A stretch of DNA of 58,978 nt from Muribaculaceae bacterium Zag1 (GCA_002633115.1 NWBJ01000047.1:1-58978), one strand, 5' to 3'. Positions 25,467 through 34,827 are shown, counted from the stretch's first letter. A program made the numbers and translations. Notes: generated by a model not told the origin, from the sequence alone.

Positions 25467-26504
25467 TCAGTGGTGGGATTTGCTCTCCTTGTAGGCGGCG
25501 ACAGTGGCGGCGATGCCCCGGTCGAGGTCAAATTGGGGATTGAATCCGAAGTCGCGTTGGGCGTCGCTGACATCGCAGCTCCAATTCCTCTGCTTCATGA
25601 TTTTGAATTTGTCGCGATTGAGAGTCGAGGGCTGCAGCCGCGCCTTGCCCCACATCTCAGCCCCGAACGAGGCCAGATACACCGCCCACATCGGCAGCTT
25701 GAGCGGCAATGCCCATTTGCCGCCGAGATGCTTGAGAACAATCTGGCGAAATTCCTTCTGGGAATAGCTGCGCGGTTCGCTGATGATGTATTTCTTCTTT
25801 TCTACGCCAGCCTTGAAGGCGTCAAACATCGCATTTACCAAGTCCTCGACGTAAATAAATGTCAGCAGTTGCTTACGGTATCCCATGCCCACATCGATAT
25901 GGCGGTCGATGCTCTTGATCATCATCAGATAGTCCTTTTCGTGAGGACCGTACACGCCCGTGGCGCGGAAGATAATCCATGGGAAATCCGGGAGGGTCTC
26001 AAGATAGGTCTCAGCCTTGATCTTAGACAGTCCGTAGCGGGTGTTGGGGTTTGGAATGGTGCGGCTTGTGATAGGGGTATAGTCCTTCTCATCGGCTGGA
26101 CCCAGAGCCGATAGCGAACTCATAAACAAGAATCTCTTTGGTACCATGCCGCAACTAATCAGAGCTTGGCAAAAATCCCTAAGATACAGATAGTTAATGC
26201 GGTTGAAATCCTGAAAATTGCCGCATTTCGTGGCCCCGAGATTCCAGATGATATAGTCCCAACCACGGTCAGACGGCGCATTCTCCATCAGAGCCTCGCG
26301 CAGCTGGTCGGGGTTGTCATAGTCAAAAGTCACAAGCTCAACCGGCAGCTCATCGAGATAGCGGGTCGATGTGGTTTCCCTCACCCCGGCCCAGACGTTG
26401 TAGCCGCGTTCCACGCCGATTTTGGCAATGAAGCCCCCAATGAAACCGCCAGCTCCGATTATGAGCAGCGTTGGCCTTGGAGTTATTGATGGTTGTTGTG
26501 ACAT
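25467..26504 (-). CDS. NAD-dependent epimerase/dehydratase (extended SDR)
   Basis: This 345-residue protein has the Rossmann motif LLIIGAGGFIGGFIA (about 13-27), a catalytic SSLSALG segment and Tyr/Lys in RYGLSKIKAE, and FRATGVYGPHEKD, all features of sugar-nucleotide epimerases/dehydratases and related reductases. The substrate cannot be told; sugar nucleotide or 3-hydroxysteroid-like substrates are both possible for this subgroup. It starts 4 bp after the kinase-like gene, so the two are co-transcribed, which points to envelope polysaccharide work. Confidence 0.85.
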   Translation of the reverse strand: MSQQPSITPRPTLLIIGAGGFIGGFIAKIGVERGYNVWAGVRETTSTRYLDELPVELVTFDYDNPDQLREALMENAPSDRGWDYIIWNLGATKCGNFQDFNRINYLYLRDFCQALISCGMVPKRFLFMSSLSALGPADEKDYTPITSRTIPNPNTRYGLSKIKAETYLETLPDFPWIIFRATGVYGPHEKDYLMMIKSIDRHIDVGMGYRKQLLTFIYVEDLVNAMFDAFKAGVEKKKYIISEPRSYSQKEFRQIVLKHLGGKWALPLKLPMWAVYLASFGAEMWGKARLQPSTLNRDKFKIMKQRNWSCDVSDAQRDFGFNPQFDLDRGIAATVAAYKESKSHH

Positions 26505-26508
26505 TTTG

Positions 26509-27288
26509 TTATTTTTCTAATTTCAGGTATTGGTCATAAGTTATATGTTTGCCCTTGAGCAGCCCCAGGGTCACCTTTTTGCGCTTAAAGGCGTTGAGCT
26601 CGTCGATGCACATCTGCGCGAATTCAGGCCCATCCCAGTTTTGCTTTTTGGCGTAGGTCTCGGCAATGGCCCAAAGCAGCGGCTCGTCATACGATAGGCG
26701 CATCATATTCTTGGCGCACTGTCGCTTGCTGAGCGGGTGAGGATATTTGCGCGAGCGATTGATGTCGATAAAGTAGATTTTGGAATGATGAGGCGAGACC
26801 TTCTCGCTGAATATGTTGCTCAGGTTCAGGTCGCCAAACATCAGCCCGTGGATATGGCCCATGGCCAACTCGCCCGCCAAGTCATCAATCAGATTAGGCG
26901 AGGGGGCAGCAGGATTGAGCACCTCGTTGAGTGGGCGACCGGGACAGACAGTCGACACAAAGTAGCTGTCTACCACCTTTTTGCCATCTTTGATGAGGAT
27001 ATAGGCTACGCCATCGGGGGTATTGAGGCCGAGGTCATGGAATATCTGAGCAAACTCGTAGGCTTTTTTGGCCTTTCCGGTTTTGGCGAATCGATATTGC
27101 AGTTGCTTTAGGATGTTGGGCTTCTGGTAGCGCTTGACAATCAGGGTGGTATTGCCAAGCTTAATCTCCTTCACCTCATTGCGGCCTCGATAGAGAGTCC
27201 GGCCCACAGAGTCAAACTCGTCAGGCAGCTGTTCGATCTGCTTGGCGAGGGCCTCATATTTGGGGTTGACTATCACTATCTTGTCCAT
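26509..27288 (-). CDS. Lipopolysaccharide-kinase-like protein (Kdo/InaA type)
   Basis: This 259-residue protein has a small protein-kinase fold: the ATP-binding lysine region TTLIVKRYQKPN, catalytic loop HGLMFGDLNLSNIF (Asp near 158) and a metal-binding FIDINRSR. This is the pattern of lipopolysaccharide core kinases (Kdo kinase, WaaP, InaA). It probably phosphorylates a lipid-linked sugar at the inner membrane. It is the first gene of a two-gene unit with the epimerase and faces a glycosyltransferase on the other strand. Confidence 0.8.
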   Translation of the reverse strand: MDKIVIVNPKYEALAKQIEQLPDEFDSVGRTLYRGRNEVKEIKLGNTTLIVKRYQKPNILKQLQYRFAKTGKAKKAYEFAQIFHDLGLNTPDGVAYILIKDGKKVVDSYFVSTVCPGRPLNEVLNPAAPSPNLIDDLAGELAMGHIHGLMFGDLNLSNIFSEKVSPHHSKIYFIDINRSRKYPHPLSKRQCAKNMMRLSYDEPLLWAIAETYAKKQNWDGPEFAQMCIDELNAFKRKKVTLGLLKGKHITYDQYLKLEK

Positions 27289-27310
27289 TTTTCCTCAGGG
27301 TTTATATCAG

Positions 27311-27342
27311 CAAAATTACTAATTTCTAACAATATTACCAAA
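27311..27342 (-). promoter_or_regulatory. Promoter of the kinase-epimerase operon
   Basis: On the minus strand TTTG (27339-27342), a 20-bp spacer and TAATTTTG (27311-27318) match the consensus. The leader would be about 15-20 nt. Confidence 0.85.
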
Positions 27343-27384
27343 AAATTGATTGTCAACGTTACACAGAGAATCAAAAATAATAGT

Positions 27385-27392
27385 TAATTTTG
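27385..27392 (+). promoter_or_regulatory. -7 promoter element for the glycosyltransferase
   Basis: TAATTTTG lies 91 bp before the chosen ATG. No standard upstream element is present. Transcription would begin immediately before the hairpin at 27401. Confidence 0.5.
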
Positions 27393-27400
27393 CATTTGAG

Positions 27401-27446
27401 AAACGTAAGCACAAAAGAGTGCGTAATTTTATTTGTGCTTACGTTT
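27401..27446 (+). other. 15-bp perfect stem at the 5' end of the glycosyltransferase mRNA
   Basis: AAACGTAAGCACAAA (27401-27415) pairs exactly with 27432-27446 around a 16-base loop. A degenerate third copy (GGCTTATGTGCTTATG) and five T residues follow. It uses the same CGTAAGCAC word as the folK and GH43/GH30 stems and could act as an early terminator or a stabiliser. Confidence 0.7.
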
Positions 27447-27482
27447 GGCTTATGTGCTTATGTTTTTAACAACTTAATAGGT

Positions 27483-28394
27483 ATGAATATGCGAGTGGTA
27501 GCGGTGGTGGTGACGTATAATAGGCGGGAACTGCTGAAGAGGACGGTTGAATGCCTGAGGCAGACGCCGGGATTAGCTGGGATTATCATTGTGAATAATT
27601 CCAGCACCGACGGCACGGGCGATTGGCTGGCCGAGCAAAAAGATCTGCTGGTGATAACTCAGCCTAATGTGGGTGGAGCTGGCGGCTTTTGCGCTGGCAT
27701 GAAGCGCGCCTACCAGGAGGGTGCCGACTGGATTTGGTGCATGGACGATGACGTGTTTCCTCGCCCCGACTGCCTCAAGCACATGCTGGCCTATGCCAAG
27801 GATGGCGTGGGCATCGTGTCGCCGCGCCGCATGATGGATGGCGAAATATTCACCACCGAGTTTCAAGCCTACAACTTCACCAATCCCTTTGGCTCGACCT
27901 ACGAGGGCAAACTGCGCAAACAGTCAGTCACTGAGGCTCTTGAGATTCAAGGCGCAGCTTTTGAGGGACTGCTAATCTCGCGCCATCTGGTCGAGAAGAT
28001 TGGCTATCCCAACAAAGACCTATTCATCTTTTACGACGACACCGACTATTGCCTGCGTGCTGTGCGCGCCGGATTTAAGATTATCTACGCGCCCGATGCG
28101 TTGCTGGACAAGCAGAAATTTTTTGACCAAGCCACTTGGGCTGAGCGCAATCGCAAAAAGCGCTGGAAGCGCTTCTACCAAGTGCGCAATGGGGCCTACC
28201 TCAATCATCACTATGGCGAGAATTTCGGCGTGCGCTATCTGCGCAGCTTTATCAATGTGGCTGGATATATGGCAATAGCGGCCACCTCGGCGCTATGCAG
28301 CAATAGCTACAAATTGGCCGACGTGGCTCGCTTTTGGCGCGCTTATCGCGATGGGATTAAGGAGCAATTGGGCATCCTGCCTCCCTTAGAGTGA
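27483..28394 (+). CDS. Family 2 glycosyltransferase
   Basis: This 303-residue GT-A fold enzyme begins MNMRVVAVVVTYNRRELLKRTVECL. It has a nucleotide-binding NNSSTDGT, a metal-binding triad WIWCMDDDV (about 95) and an acceptor-site region FIFYDDTDYCLRAVRAGFKI, resembling rhamnosyl- and galactofuranosyltransferases of cell-surface polysaccharides. An in-frame start 93 bp upstream would place the leader repeat inside the protein, so I rejected it. It is divergent from the kinase-epimerase pair and overlaps the end of mfd by 9 bp. Confidence 0.88.
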   Translation: MNMRVVAVVVTYNRRELLKRTVECLRQTPGLAGIIIVNNSSTDGTGDWLAEQKDLLVITQPNVGGAGGFCAGMKRAYQEGADWIWCMDDDVFPRPDCLKHMLAYAKDGVGIVSPRRMMDGEIFTTEFQAYNFTNPFGSTYEGKLRKQSVTEALEIQGAAFEGLLISRHLVEKIGYPNKDLFIFYDDTDYCLRAVRAGFKIIYAPDALLDKQKFFDQATWAERNRKKRWKRFYQVRNGAYLNHHYGENFGVRYLRSFINVAGYMAIAATSALCSNSYKLADVARFWRAYRDGIKEQLGILPPLE

Positions 28395-31300
28395 GGGCAT
28401 CTCTATGATTTCAGAGAGGATGGATACAGCCTCCTCGACAGTTGGCACGTTGGATATCAAGAATGAGCGGCGCCCGGCGCGGTCGCGAATCTGCACTCGC
28501 TTAGGGTTGCGCTGCAGATAGTTGAGCAAGCGGCCAAACATCGGGCTCTGATAGTAAGCCTTGTTGGCCTCGCTCACAAAGAACAGGTAGAGCGAGCCCT
28601 GTTTCATCACAATCTTCTCAATGCCAAGGCGATGGCCCAGGCGGCGCAGACGCGGTATGCGCAACAGCTCGGCAGCCTGCTTAGGTATGCGTCCGAATCG
28701 GTCTTCGAGGCGGCTCTTGAATGCTTGCAAGTCGGTCTCGCGCTCGATGCCGTCGAGCTCGCGATACAGGTTGATGCGTTCGCTCTCGGTAGGCACATAG
28801 TCGTAGGGGAATAGCAGCTCCAAGTCGGTCTCGATATTGGTATCAACCACATAATCCTGTTCGCCCTCAGCGTCTTTGCCAGCATCGCTCTGCAGCACAT
28901 CGGCAAATTCCTCGGTGCGCAATTCGGTCATTGCTTCATGCAAAATGCGCTGATATGCCTCGTAGCCCAGGTCGGCAATGAAGCCGCTCTGCTCAGCGCC
29001 GAGCAGGTTGCCAGCCCCTCGGATATCGAGGTCTTGCATGGCGATATGGATACCCGAGCCCAAATCAGAGAAACTCTCGATAGCTTGCAATCGGCGCCGT
29101 GCCACTGGCGTGAGGGGATTGCCCGGCGGCACAAGCAGATAGCAGAACGCCTTGCGCGATGAGCGGCCCACGCGGCCGCGCAGCTGGTGCAGTTCGCTCA
29201 AGCCGAAATTCTGCGCATTATTGACCAAGATAGTGTTGACATTTGGCATATCCACGCCGCTCTCGATTATGGTGGTCGAGAGCAACACATCGTATTCGTG
29301 AGCGGCAAAGTCGGTGATAAGTTTCTCCAGTTTGTCAGGGGGCATCTGGCCATGGGCCACGGCCACTCGCGCATCCGGCACGAGCCTCTTGATCATGGCT
29401 TGCAGGTCATAGAGCCCCTCGATGCGGTGGTTGATGAAGAATACTTGGCCGTTGCGGGCAAGCTCAAAATTGATGGCCTCACTCACAATGTCATCGCTCA
29501 GAGCATTGACCGATGTGAGAATCGGGTAGCGGTTGAGCGGCGGAGTGTTGATTGCCGACAGGTCGCGCGCTCCCATCAATGAGAATTGCAAGGTGCGCGG
29601 TATAGGCGTGGCCGACATCGTGAGGGTGTCGACGCTCACCTTGAGCTGCTTGAGCTTTTCCTTGACGGCTACGCCGAATTTCTGCTCCTCATCCACCACG
29701 AGCAGACCCAAATCCTTGAATTTCACTTGCTTGCCAATCAGCTTGTGGGTGCCGATGATGATGTCGATCTTGCCAGCCTCGAGGTCGGCCAGTATCTCCT
29801 TGACCTCCTTAGGCGAGCGAGCGCGCGACAGATAGTCGATCCTGACTGGGAAATCCTTAAGTCGGTCCTTGAATGTGTGGTAATGCTGATAGGCCAGCAC
29901 CGTGGTGGGTACCAGCACTGCGGTCTGCTTGCCATCGACAGCGGCCTTGAAGGCGGCGCGTATTGCCACCTCGGTTTTGCCGAAGCCTACATCGCCGCAC
30001 ACCAGGCGATCCATCGGTCGCGGACTCTCCATGTCGGCCTTTACGGCCAGGGTGGCTGCGAGTTGATCGGGAGTGTCTTCGTAGATAAACGATGCCTCAA
30101 GCTCTTGCTGCAGATAGCTGTCGGGCGAGAAGGCAAAACCTTTCTCCTCTTTGCGGGCAGCATATAGCTTGATCAGGTCGCGAGCGATATCCTTGAGCTT
30201 GGTCTTGGTGCGCTCCTTCATCTTGTTCCAAGCCGCGCCGCCGAGCTTGTTGATCTTTGGCGGTACGCCTTCCTTGCCGCGATATTTCGACAGTTTGTGC
30301 AGCGCGTGGATTGGCACAAACACCAGGTCGTCGTTTTGATAAATCAGCTTGACCATTTCTTGCATGCGGCCGCCTACATTGGTGCGCAGCAGTCCGCCGA
30401 ATTTGCCCACGCCATGGTCGATATGCACGATGTAATCGCCAACCTCGATCGAGGTCAGTTCTTTGAGGCTCATTGCCAACTTGCCGCTGCGGGCACGGTC
30501 GCTCTTGAGCGTGTATTTGTGGAAACGGTCAAATATCTGATGGTCAGTGAAAATGCAAGTGCGCGTGGGGTGGTCAACAAATCCCTCGTGCAGTGTGCCG
30601 AGGATTGGCGTGAAGGTGATATCATCGCCGCGATCCTCGAATATGGCTTTTAGGCGGTCAAATTGCTTAGGGCTGTCGCTCAGGATATATAGCGTGTAGC
30701 CGTCTTTGAGCAGCAATTTGAATGAGTCGCTGATTAGGTCAAAATTCTTATGGTAGATGCCTTGGGGCGAACAGTCAAAGTCGATGGCCGCTCCACCGTC
30801 GGCTGGCACTTCGCGCGTGCCGGCTGTGAAGTTGAGGGTCCTGAAAGCTTGCCACTTGATGGCGAACTCCTCGGCATCGACCACCTTCTCCATAGCGTGC
30901 TCGTCGCCCTCTTTGGCAATCATGGCGCTGTCTGAAAATTTCTCGGCTCCGATTGCGCGTATGCGCTCGATTACATATTTGCTGTCGCGCACTGCGATCA
31001 GCGTATCAGATGGCATGAAGTCGAGTACCGACTCGCCATGCTCGCTCACCGACACCTTGGCGGTGATGGCTACGGATAGCAGTTTTTGCTCAGACAACTG
31101 AGTCTCGACATTGAATGTGCGTATCGAATCAATCTCATCGCCAAATAAGTCGATGCGCAATGGCAGCTCTGAGGAATAGCCGTAGATATCCAGAATCGAA
31201 CCGCGCACAGCGAAATGCCCCGGCTCGTACACATAGTCTTGTTCGGTAAATCCGTTGTCTCTGAGCCATTTCTCGGTCTTGTCGAGGTCGATGGTTTGGC

Positions 31301-31751
31301 CTACGGCGAGTTTCAGGGTGTGGTCGTCGAGGTTTTGGCGCGAGGCCACTCTCTCGGCCAGAGCCTCGGGGTAGGTGACCACAATGCGCAGGGCCTTGTC
31401 ATCGAGCCAGTGGTTGAGGGTCTCGGTGCGCAAGATCTGGTTTGGGGCGTCTTCTTGGCCGTATTTGATGTCGCGCTTGTATCCGGATGGTAAAATCATC
31501 ACGGCCTCATCGCCGAGCAGGCGCGTCAGGTCGTGATACAGATATCCGGCATCATCGAGCGAATCGCCGACCACCAAGATTGGCGACTTGCGTTTAGGGA
31601 GGGCGGCGAGCATTACAGGAGCCGACGAACCAGCCAAGCCGGAGGCTTGGCTGGCTTTGTGGCGCAGGAGCGCCTGCATAGCTTGTGAGCGAGCCGCTGT
31701 CAGAAACATTTGCGGCAGCTCTTTCAATTCGATTTGTTTAGTATTTCCCAT
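28386..31751 (-). CDS. mfd: Transcription-repair coupling factor Mfd
   Basis: This protein of about 1121 residues removes RNA polymerase stalled at DNA damage and recruits UvrA. The N-terminal third is UvrB-like (LVVGDSLDDAGYLYHDL, then RGSILDIYGYSSELPLRIDLFGDEIDSI). The polymerase-interaction domain contains EVGDYIVHIDHGVGKFGG. The RecG-like motor has Walker A VCGDVGFGKTE, the DEEQ box VVDEEQKFGV and a HQLRGRVGRS motif VI; the TRCF C-terminal domain closes it. I chose MGNTKQIELKEL as start, skipping 11 residues with no family support. Its 3' end overlaps the convergent glycosyltransferase gene. Confidence 0.95.
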   Translation of the reverse strand: MGNTKQIELKELPQMFLTAARSQAMQALLRHKASQASGLAGSSAPVMLAALPKRKSPILVVGDSLDDAGYLYHDLTRLLGDEAVMILPSGYKRDIKYGQEDAPNQILRTETLNHWLDDKALRIVVTYPEALAERVASRQNLDDHTLKLAVGQTIDLDKTEKWLRDNGFTEQDYVYEPGHFAVRGSILDIYGYSSELPLRIDLFGDEIDSIRTFNVETQLSEQKLLSVAITAKVSVSEHGESVLDFMPSDTLIAVRDSKYVIERIRAIGAEKFSDSAMIAKEGDEHAMEKVVDAEEFAIKWQAFRTLNFTAGTREVPADGGAAIDFDCSPQGIYHKNFDLISDSFKLLLKDGYTLYILSDSPKQFDRLKAIFEDRGDDITFTPILGTLHEGFVDHPTRTCIFTDHQIFDRFHKYTLKSDRARSGKLAMSLKELTSIEVGDYIVHIDHGVGKFGGLLRTNVGGRMQEMVKLIYQNDDLVFVPIHALHKLSKYRGKEGVPPKINKLGGAAWNKMKERTKTKLKDIARDLIKLYAARKEEKGFAFSPDSYLQQELEASFIYEDTPDQLAATLAVKADMESPRPMDRLVCGDVGFGKTEVAIRAAFKAAVDGKQTAVLVPTTVLAYQHYHTFKDRLKDFPVRIDYLSRARSPKEVKEILADLEAGKIDIIIGTHKLIGKQVKFKDLGLLVVDEEQKFGVAVKEKLKQLKVSVDTLTMSATPIPRTLQFSLMGARDLSAINTPPLNRYPILTSVNALSDDIVSEAINFELARNGQVFFINHRIEGLYDLQAMIKRLVPDARVAVAHGQMPPDKLEKLITDFAAHEYDVLLSTTIIESGVDMPNVNTILVNNAQNFGLSELHQLRGRVGRSSRKAFCYLLVPPGNPLTPVARRRLQAIESFSDLGSGIHIAMQDLDIRGAGNLLGAEQSGFIADLGYEAYQRILHEAMTELRTEEFADVLQSDAGKDAEGEQDYVVDTNIETDLELLFPYDYVPTESERINLYRELDGIERETDLQAFKSRLEDRFGRIPKQAAELLRIPRLRRLGHRLGIEKIVMKQGSLYLFFVSEANKAYYQSPMFGRLLNYLQRNPKRVQIRDRAGRRSFLISNVPTVEEAVSILSEIIEMPSL

Positions 31752-31770
31752 AAGGACAATATTTTCAAAA

Positions 31771-31840
31771 GACCATAAGGACATAAGGAACGTAAGGACA
31801 TAAGGGTTTATGTGCTTATGCTCCTTATGTCCTTACGGTC
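31771..31840. other. Stem of AAGGACATAAG words between the S41 protease gene and mfd
   Basis: Arms 31771-31796 and 31815-31840 are complementary over 26 bases with three or four mismatches. The right arm lies 8 bp after the protease stop codon on the minus strand, so the stem probably ends or slows transcription before mfd. The same word forms the stem at 54.9 kb. Confidence 0.65.
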
Positions 31841-31848
31841 TCACAGTC

Positions 31849-33525
31849 TTACGGTTTCTTCCCAGCGCCAGCTGGTGATAGCAGTTTTTGATATTCTCCG
31901 GGAGTGGTGAACATCTCTATGGCCGCATCGACATCGAGGTCGTCGCGTATGTCACGCATCACCCGATCGCCCTCGCTGTAATAACGGGCCGATATCTCTG
32001 AGTCGAGTATGCGCACGAGCTCTTTGCGATTGTGGTCGAGGTCGTGGTTGAGATTATGCTTGAGCAAGCCCTCGAGGATGTCAAACTGCGAACTCACTGA
32101 GTCGGTCATATATCCTTCGCTCTCGGCTGCCTCGCGCAGCATCTTGATGCCGCTCTCGCACAGCTTGTCATATTGGAATTTGTCGGGGTCGATAAATGCC
32201 TTGAAATCCTCGAATATCGAATCGGTGATCTCAAACTCAGCGGCAGGAGGCATATTGTCGCCTTGGCGAGCAGCAAAGCGATTGGCATAGTCATAGCTCC
32301 AAAGGTCGGCCACTACATTGTAGATTAGGCGATTGGCTTCGGGTTGCTCCACCTTGATGTCGGGGGTAATGCCACCGCCATCACGCACTTCGCGTCCGGC
32401 GCGGGTCTGGTATACATTGGTCAGGCTATCGGGAATGCGGGCCACTGAGCCGTCGGGGTTGCGGTGGCTATAGTCGATGGCCTGTATGAGTCGACCAGAG
32501 GGGATGTAATAGCGGGCCACAGTGAGTTTGAGTAGGCCGTCGTAGGGCAGGGGGCGAGAAGATTGCACCAGGCCCTTGCCGTAGGAGCGTTCGCCGATGA
32601 TTACGGCGCGGTCCAGGTCTTGGAGCGAACCGGATACGATCTCAGATGCTGATGCTGTGCCGCCGTTGACGAGTACTGCCAATGGTATCTCGGTGTCGAT
32701 GGGCTGTTGGGTGGTCTTATAGGTCTTTTCGTTTGAGCTGTCGCGATAGCGGGTGCTCACAACCTCGGTGCCTTTTGGCACGAAGAAGCCCACGATTTGC
32801 ACGGCACTCTCGAGCAGACCGCCGCCATTGTCGCGCAGGTCAAGCACTACGCCTTTCAGGTCGGGATTTTTCTTGAGGGCGAGGAGGCCTTCCTTGACAC
32901 CGGCAGCGCTCTTCTCATTAAAAGTGGTGAGGCGTATGTAACCCACGCCATCGCGGAGCATGCCGTAGTAGGGGACAGGGTCGGTGCGTATGGTGCCGCG
33001 CACGATGTCAAAATCGAGGATTGAATCTTGCACGAATGGCCTCTTGACAGTCAGATGCACATGGGTGCCAGCTTGGCCGCGCAGCCTCTTGCTGGCCTCG
33101 CTCGACGAGAAGCCGCGAGGCAGCGTGTCGCCATCGATGGCTATCAGCACATCGCCATGCTTCACGCCGGCGGTGCGTGCGGGCGAGCCCCATTGCGGCT
33201 CAGACAGCACCACTTGGCCGTTGCGCTGCATGATGTATGAGCCGATGCCGCTAAATTCGCCGGAGCTGATTTGCGTCAGGGCTTCTTGTTCCTCGATGGG
33301 ATAATATTCTGTATATGGGTCGATCTGGCCCAGCATCGCGTCGATGGCATTGCGGATGTCCTTGTTGCTATCAAGCGAATCGACATAGCTGGTCTGCAGC
33401 TCCTTGTAGATGGCGCTGAAAATATTCAAATTTTGCGCTACTTGCGTCTTGTTTCCCTTTTTGGCAAGGGCGATGGGCGCGGCCACTATGGCCAGGGCCA
33501 GGGCGAATGTCATGTATCTTTTCAT
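31849..33525 (-). CDS. S41-family C-terminal processing protease
   Basis: This 558-residue periplasmic protease has a signal peptide (about 1-21), a helical N-terminal part, a PDZ domain (SGIGSYIMQRNGQVV to VLIAIDGDTLPRG) and the S41 core. The nucleophile serine is in NGGTASASEIVSGSL and the general-base lysine in ERSYGKGLVQ, as in CtpA/Prc. These enzymes degrade or process exported proteins. It precedes mfd on the same strand, with a hairpin between, but there is no functional link that I know of. Confidence 0.92.
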   Translation of the reverse strand: MKRYMTFALALAIVAAPIALAKKGNKTQVAQNLNIFSAIYKELQTSYVDSLDSNKDIRNAIDAMLGQIDPYTEYYPIEEQEALTQISSGEFSGIGSYIMQRNGQVVLSEPQWGSPARTAGVKHGDVLIAIDGDTLPRGFSSSEASKRLRGQAGTHVHLTVKRPFVQDSILDFDIVRGTIRTDPVPYYGMLRDGVGYIRLTTFNEKSAAGVKEGLLALKKNPDLKGVVLDLRDNGGGLLESAVQIVGFFVPKGTEVVSTRYRDSSNEKTYKTTQQPIDTEIPLAVLVNGGTASASEIVSGSLQDLDRAVIIGERSYGKGLVQSSRPLPYDGLLKLTVARYYIPSGRLIQAIDYSHRNPDGSVARIPDSLTNVYQTRAGREVRDGGGITPDIKVEQPEANRLIYNVVADLWSYDYANRFAARQGDNMPPAAEFEITDSIFEDFKAFIDPDKFQYDKLCESGIKMLREAAESEGYMTDSVSSQFDILEGLLKHNLNHDLDHNRKELVRILDSEISARYYSEGDRVMRDIRDDLDVDAAIEMFTTPGEYQKLLSPAGAGKKP

Positions 33526-33673
33526 TGGGGCGTCATAATTTAGCTTGTAAAATTACAAAAAATCCGCGTGCCGACAATGCGGCTCGCTTTTTTATAAACA
33601 AATTTTGCACCGTAAATGCTGAATCCATCGTAATTTTCACAATAAGTATACCATTGAGACAGAAAAAATTTCG

Positions 33674-33681
33674 TATTTTTG
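33674..33681 (+). promoter_or_regulatory. -7 promoter element for GH43
   Basis: TATTTTTG matches TAnnTTTG. A TTG lies 17 bp upstream (33654-33656), shorter than usual. The predicted leader is about 170 nt and contains the 28-bp stem at 33719-33821. Confidence 0.45.
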
Positions 33682-33718
33682 CAACCATAGAATCCAAAAA
33701 CCACTGATTACATCTGAT

Positions 33719-33821
33719 GTTCTTTAAAACCACGGATTACACGGATACCATCCGGCTCCAATTATCCTTAATATGGTTTTCGATGCATCAACAATCCGTG
33801 TAATCCGTGGTTTTAAAGAAC
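33719..33821 (+). other. 28-bp perfect stem in the GH43 leader
   Basis: Arms 33719-33746 and 33794-33821 are exactly complementary, around a 47-base loop. They carry the AATCCGTGTAATCCGTGG word of the 25.2 kb repeats. A degenerate extra copy sits just before the left arm. The 334-bp gap between the S41 protease and GH43 genes holds only this stem and the promoter motif. Confidence 0.8.
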
Positions 33822-33859
33822 AAAAGATCATAGTACCAATCATCAATACCTGAATTAAA

Positions 33860-34825
33860 ATGAAAAAAGCAATTATTGTAGCGAGCGTCGCTATGCTGGC
33901 CACTGGTGCGGCCCAGGCGGCAAGCCAAGAGCCCTACGTGGGGTATCTCTTCAGCTATTTCACCGGCAACCATATCGATGAGGAGGCCATCTGCTTTGCC
34001 ACAAGCCCCGACGGTTACAACTTCAAGGCCCTCAACGGGGGCAAGCCCGTGCTCGATTCCAAGCAAATCAGCAGCACCGGTGGCATGCGCGACCCGCATA
34101 TCTTGCGCGCCGAGCAGGACTCAGTGTTCTACATGGTGGCCACCGACATGGTGTCAGACAATGGCTGGGACTCAAACCGCGCCATGGTGCTGATGCGCAG
34201 CGACAACCTGGTCGACTGGACCTCGGCCGTGGTGAATATGCAGAAGAAATACAAAGGCCAGGAGAAGCTAAAACGCGTATGGGCACCCCAGACCATCTTC
34301 GACCCTGAGGCACAGAAATACATGATCTACTGGTCGATGCAATATGCCGACGGCCCCGACATCATCTATTACGCTTACGCTAATCCGGGGTTTACGGATA
34401 TCGAGGGCGAACCCAAACCATTGTTCCTGCCGCAGGACGGCAAGTCGTGCATCGACGGAGATATCGTGTATAGGGATGGGACGTATTATATGTTCTACAA
34501 GACCGAGGGCCATGGCAATGGCATACGCGTAGCCAAGACACACTCGCTCACCTCAGGGCAGTGGGAGGAGAATCCCGAATACAAGCAGCAGACAGCCGAG
34601 GCTGTCGAGGGCGCCGGCACATTCAAACTGATCGGGCAAGACAAGTACATCCTGATGTACGATGTGTATATGAAGGGCGGATATGAATTTACCGAGACCA
34701 CCGATTTTGAGAATTTCTCGGTCGTCAATGATGCCATCAGCATGGATTTCCATCCCCGTCACGGCACAGTCATCCCCGTAACCCAATCCGAATTGGATCG
34801 CCTCAATGCCCGCTTCGGCAAGTAG
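33860..34825 (+). CDS. Secreted GH43-like glycoside hydrolase
   Basis: This 321-residue protein has a signal peptide (ending AAQA) and a five-bladed propeller pattern typical of GH43/GH43-like enzymes: MRDPHILRAEQDSVFYMVAT (blade with Asp), RVWAPQTIFDP, YYMFYKTEGHGNG, and VEGAGTFKLIGQDKYIL where the Glu would be the acid. Family members remove arabinose, xylose or galactose from plant polysaccharides. It has no lipobox, so it is probably periplasmic. It converges on GH30 and the SusCD operon and probably belongs to the same locus functionally. The exact linkage cleaved cannot be called. Confidence 0.8.
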   Translation: MKKAIIVASVAMLATGAAQAASQEPYVGYLFSYFTGNHIDEEAICFATSPDGYNFKALNGGKPVLDSKQISSTGGMRDPHILRAEQDSVFYMVATDMVSDNGWDSNRAMVLMRSDNLVDWTSAVVNMQKKYKGQEKLKRVWAPQTIFDPEAQKYMIYWSMQYADGPDIIYYAYANPGFTDIEGEPKPLFLPQDGKSCIDGDIVYRDGTYYMFYKTEGHGNGIRVAKTHSLTSGQWEENPEYKQQTAEAVEGAGTFKLIGQDKYILMYDVYMKGGYEFTETTDFENFSVVNDAISMDFHPRHGTVIPVTQSELDRLNARFGK

Positions 34826-34827
34826 AG

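Noticed and set aside
27390-27482. Upstream start for the glycosyltransferase
   Set aside because: The added residues come from the CGTAAGCAC hairpin region and precede a clean MRVVAVVVTYN start.
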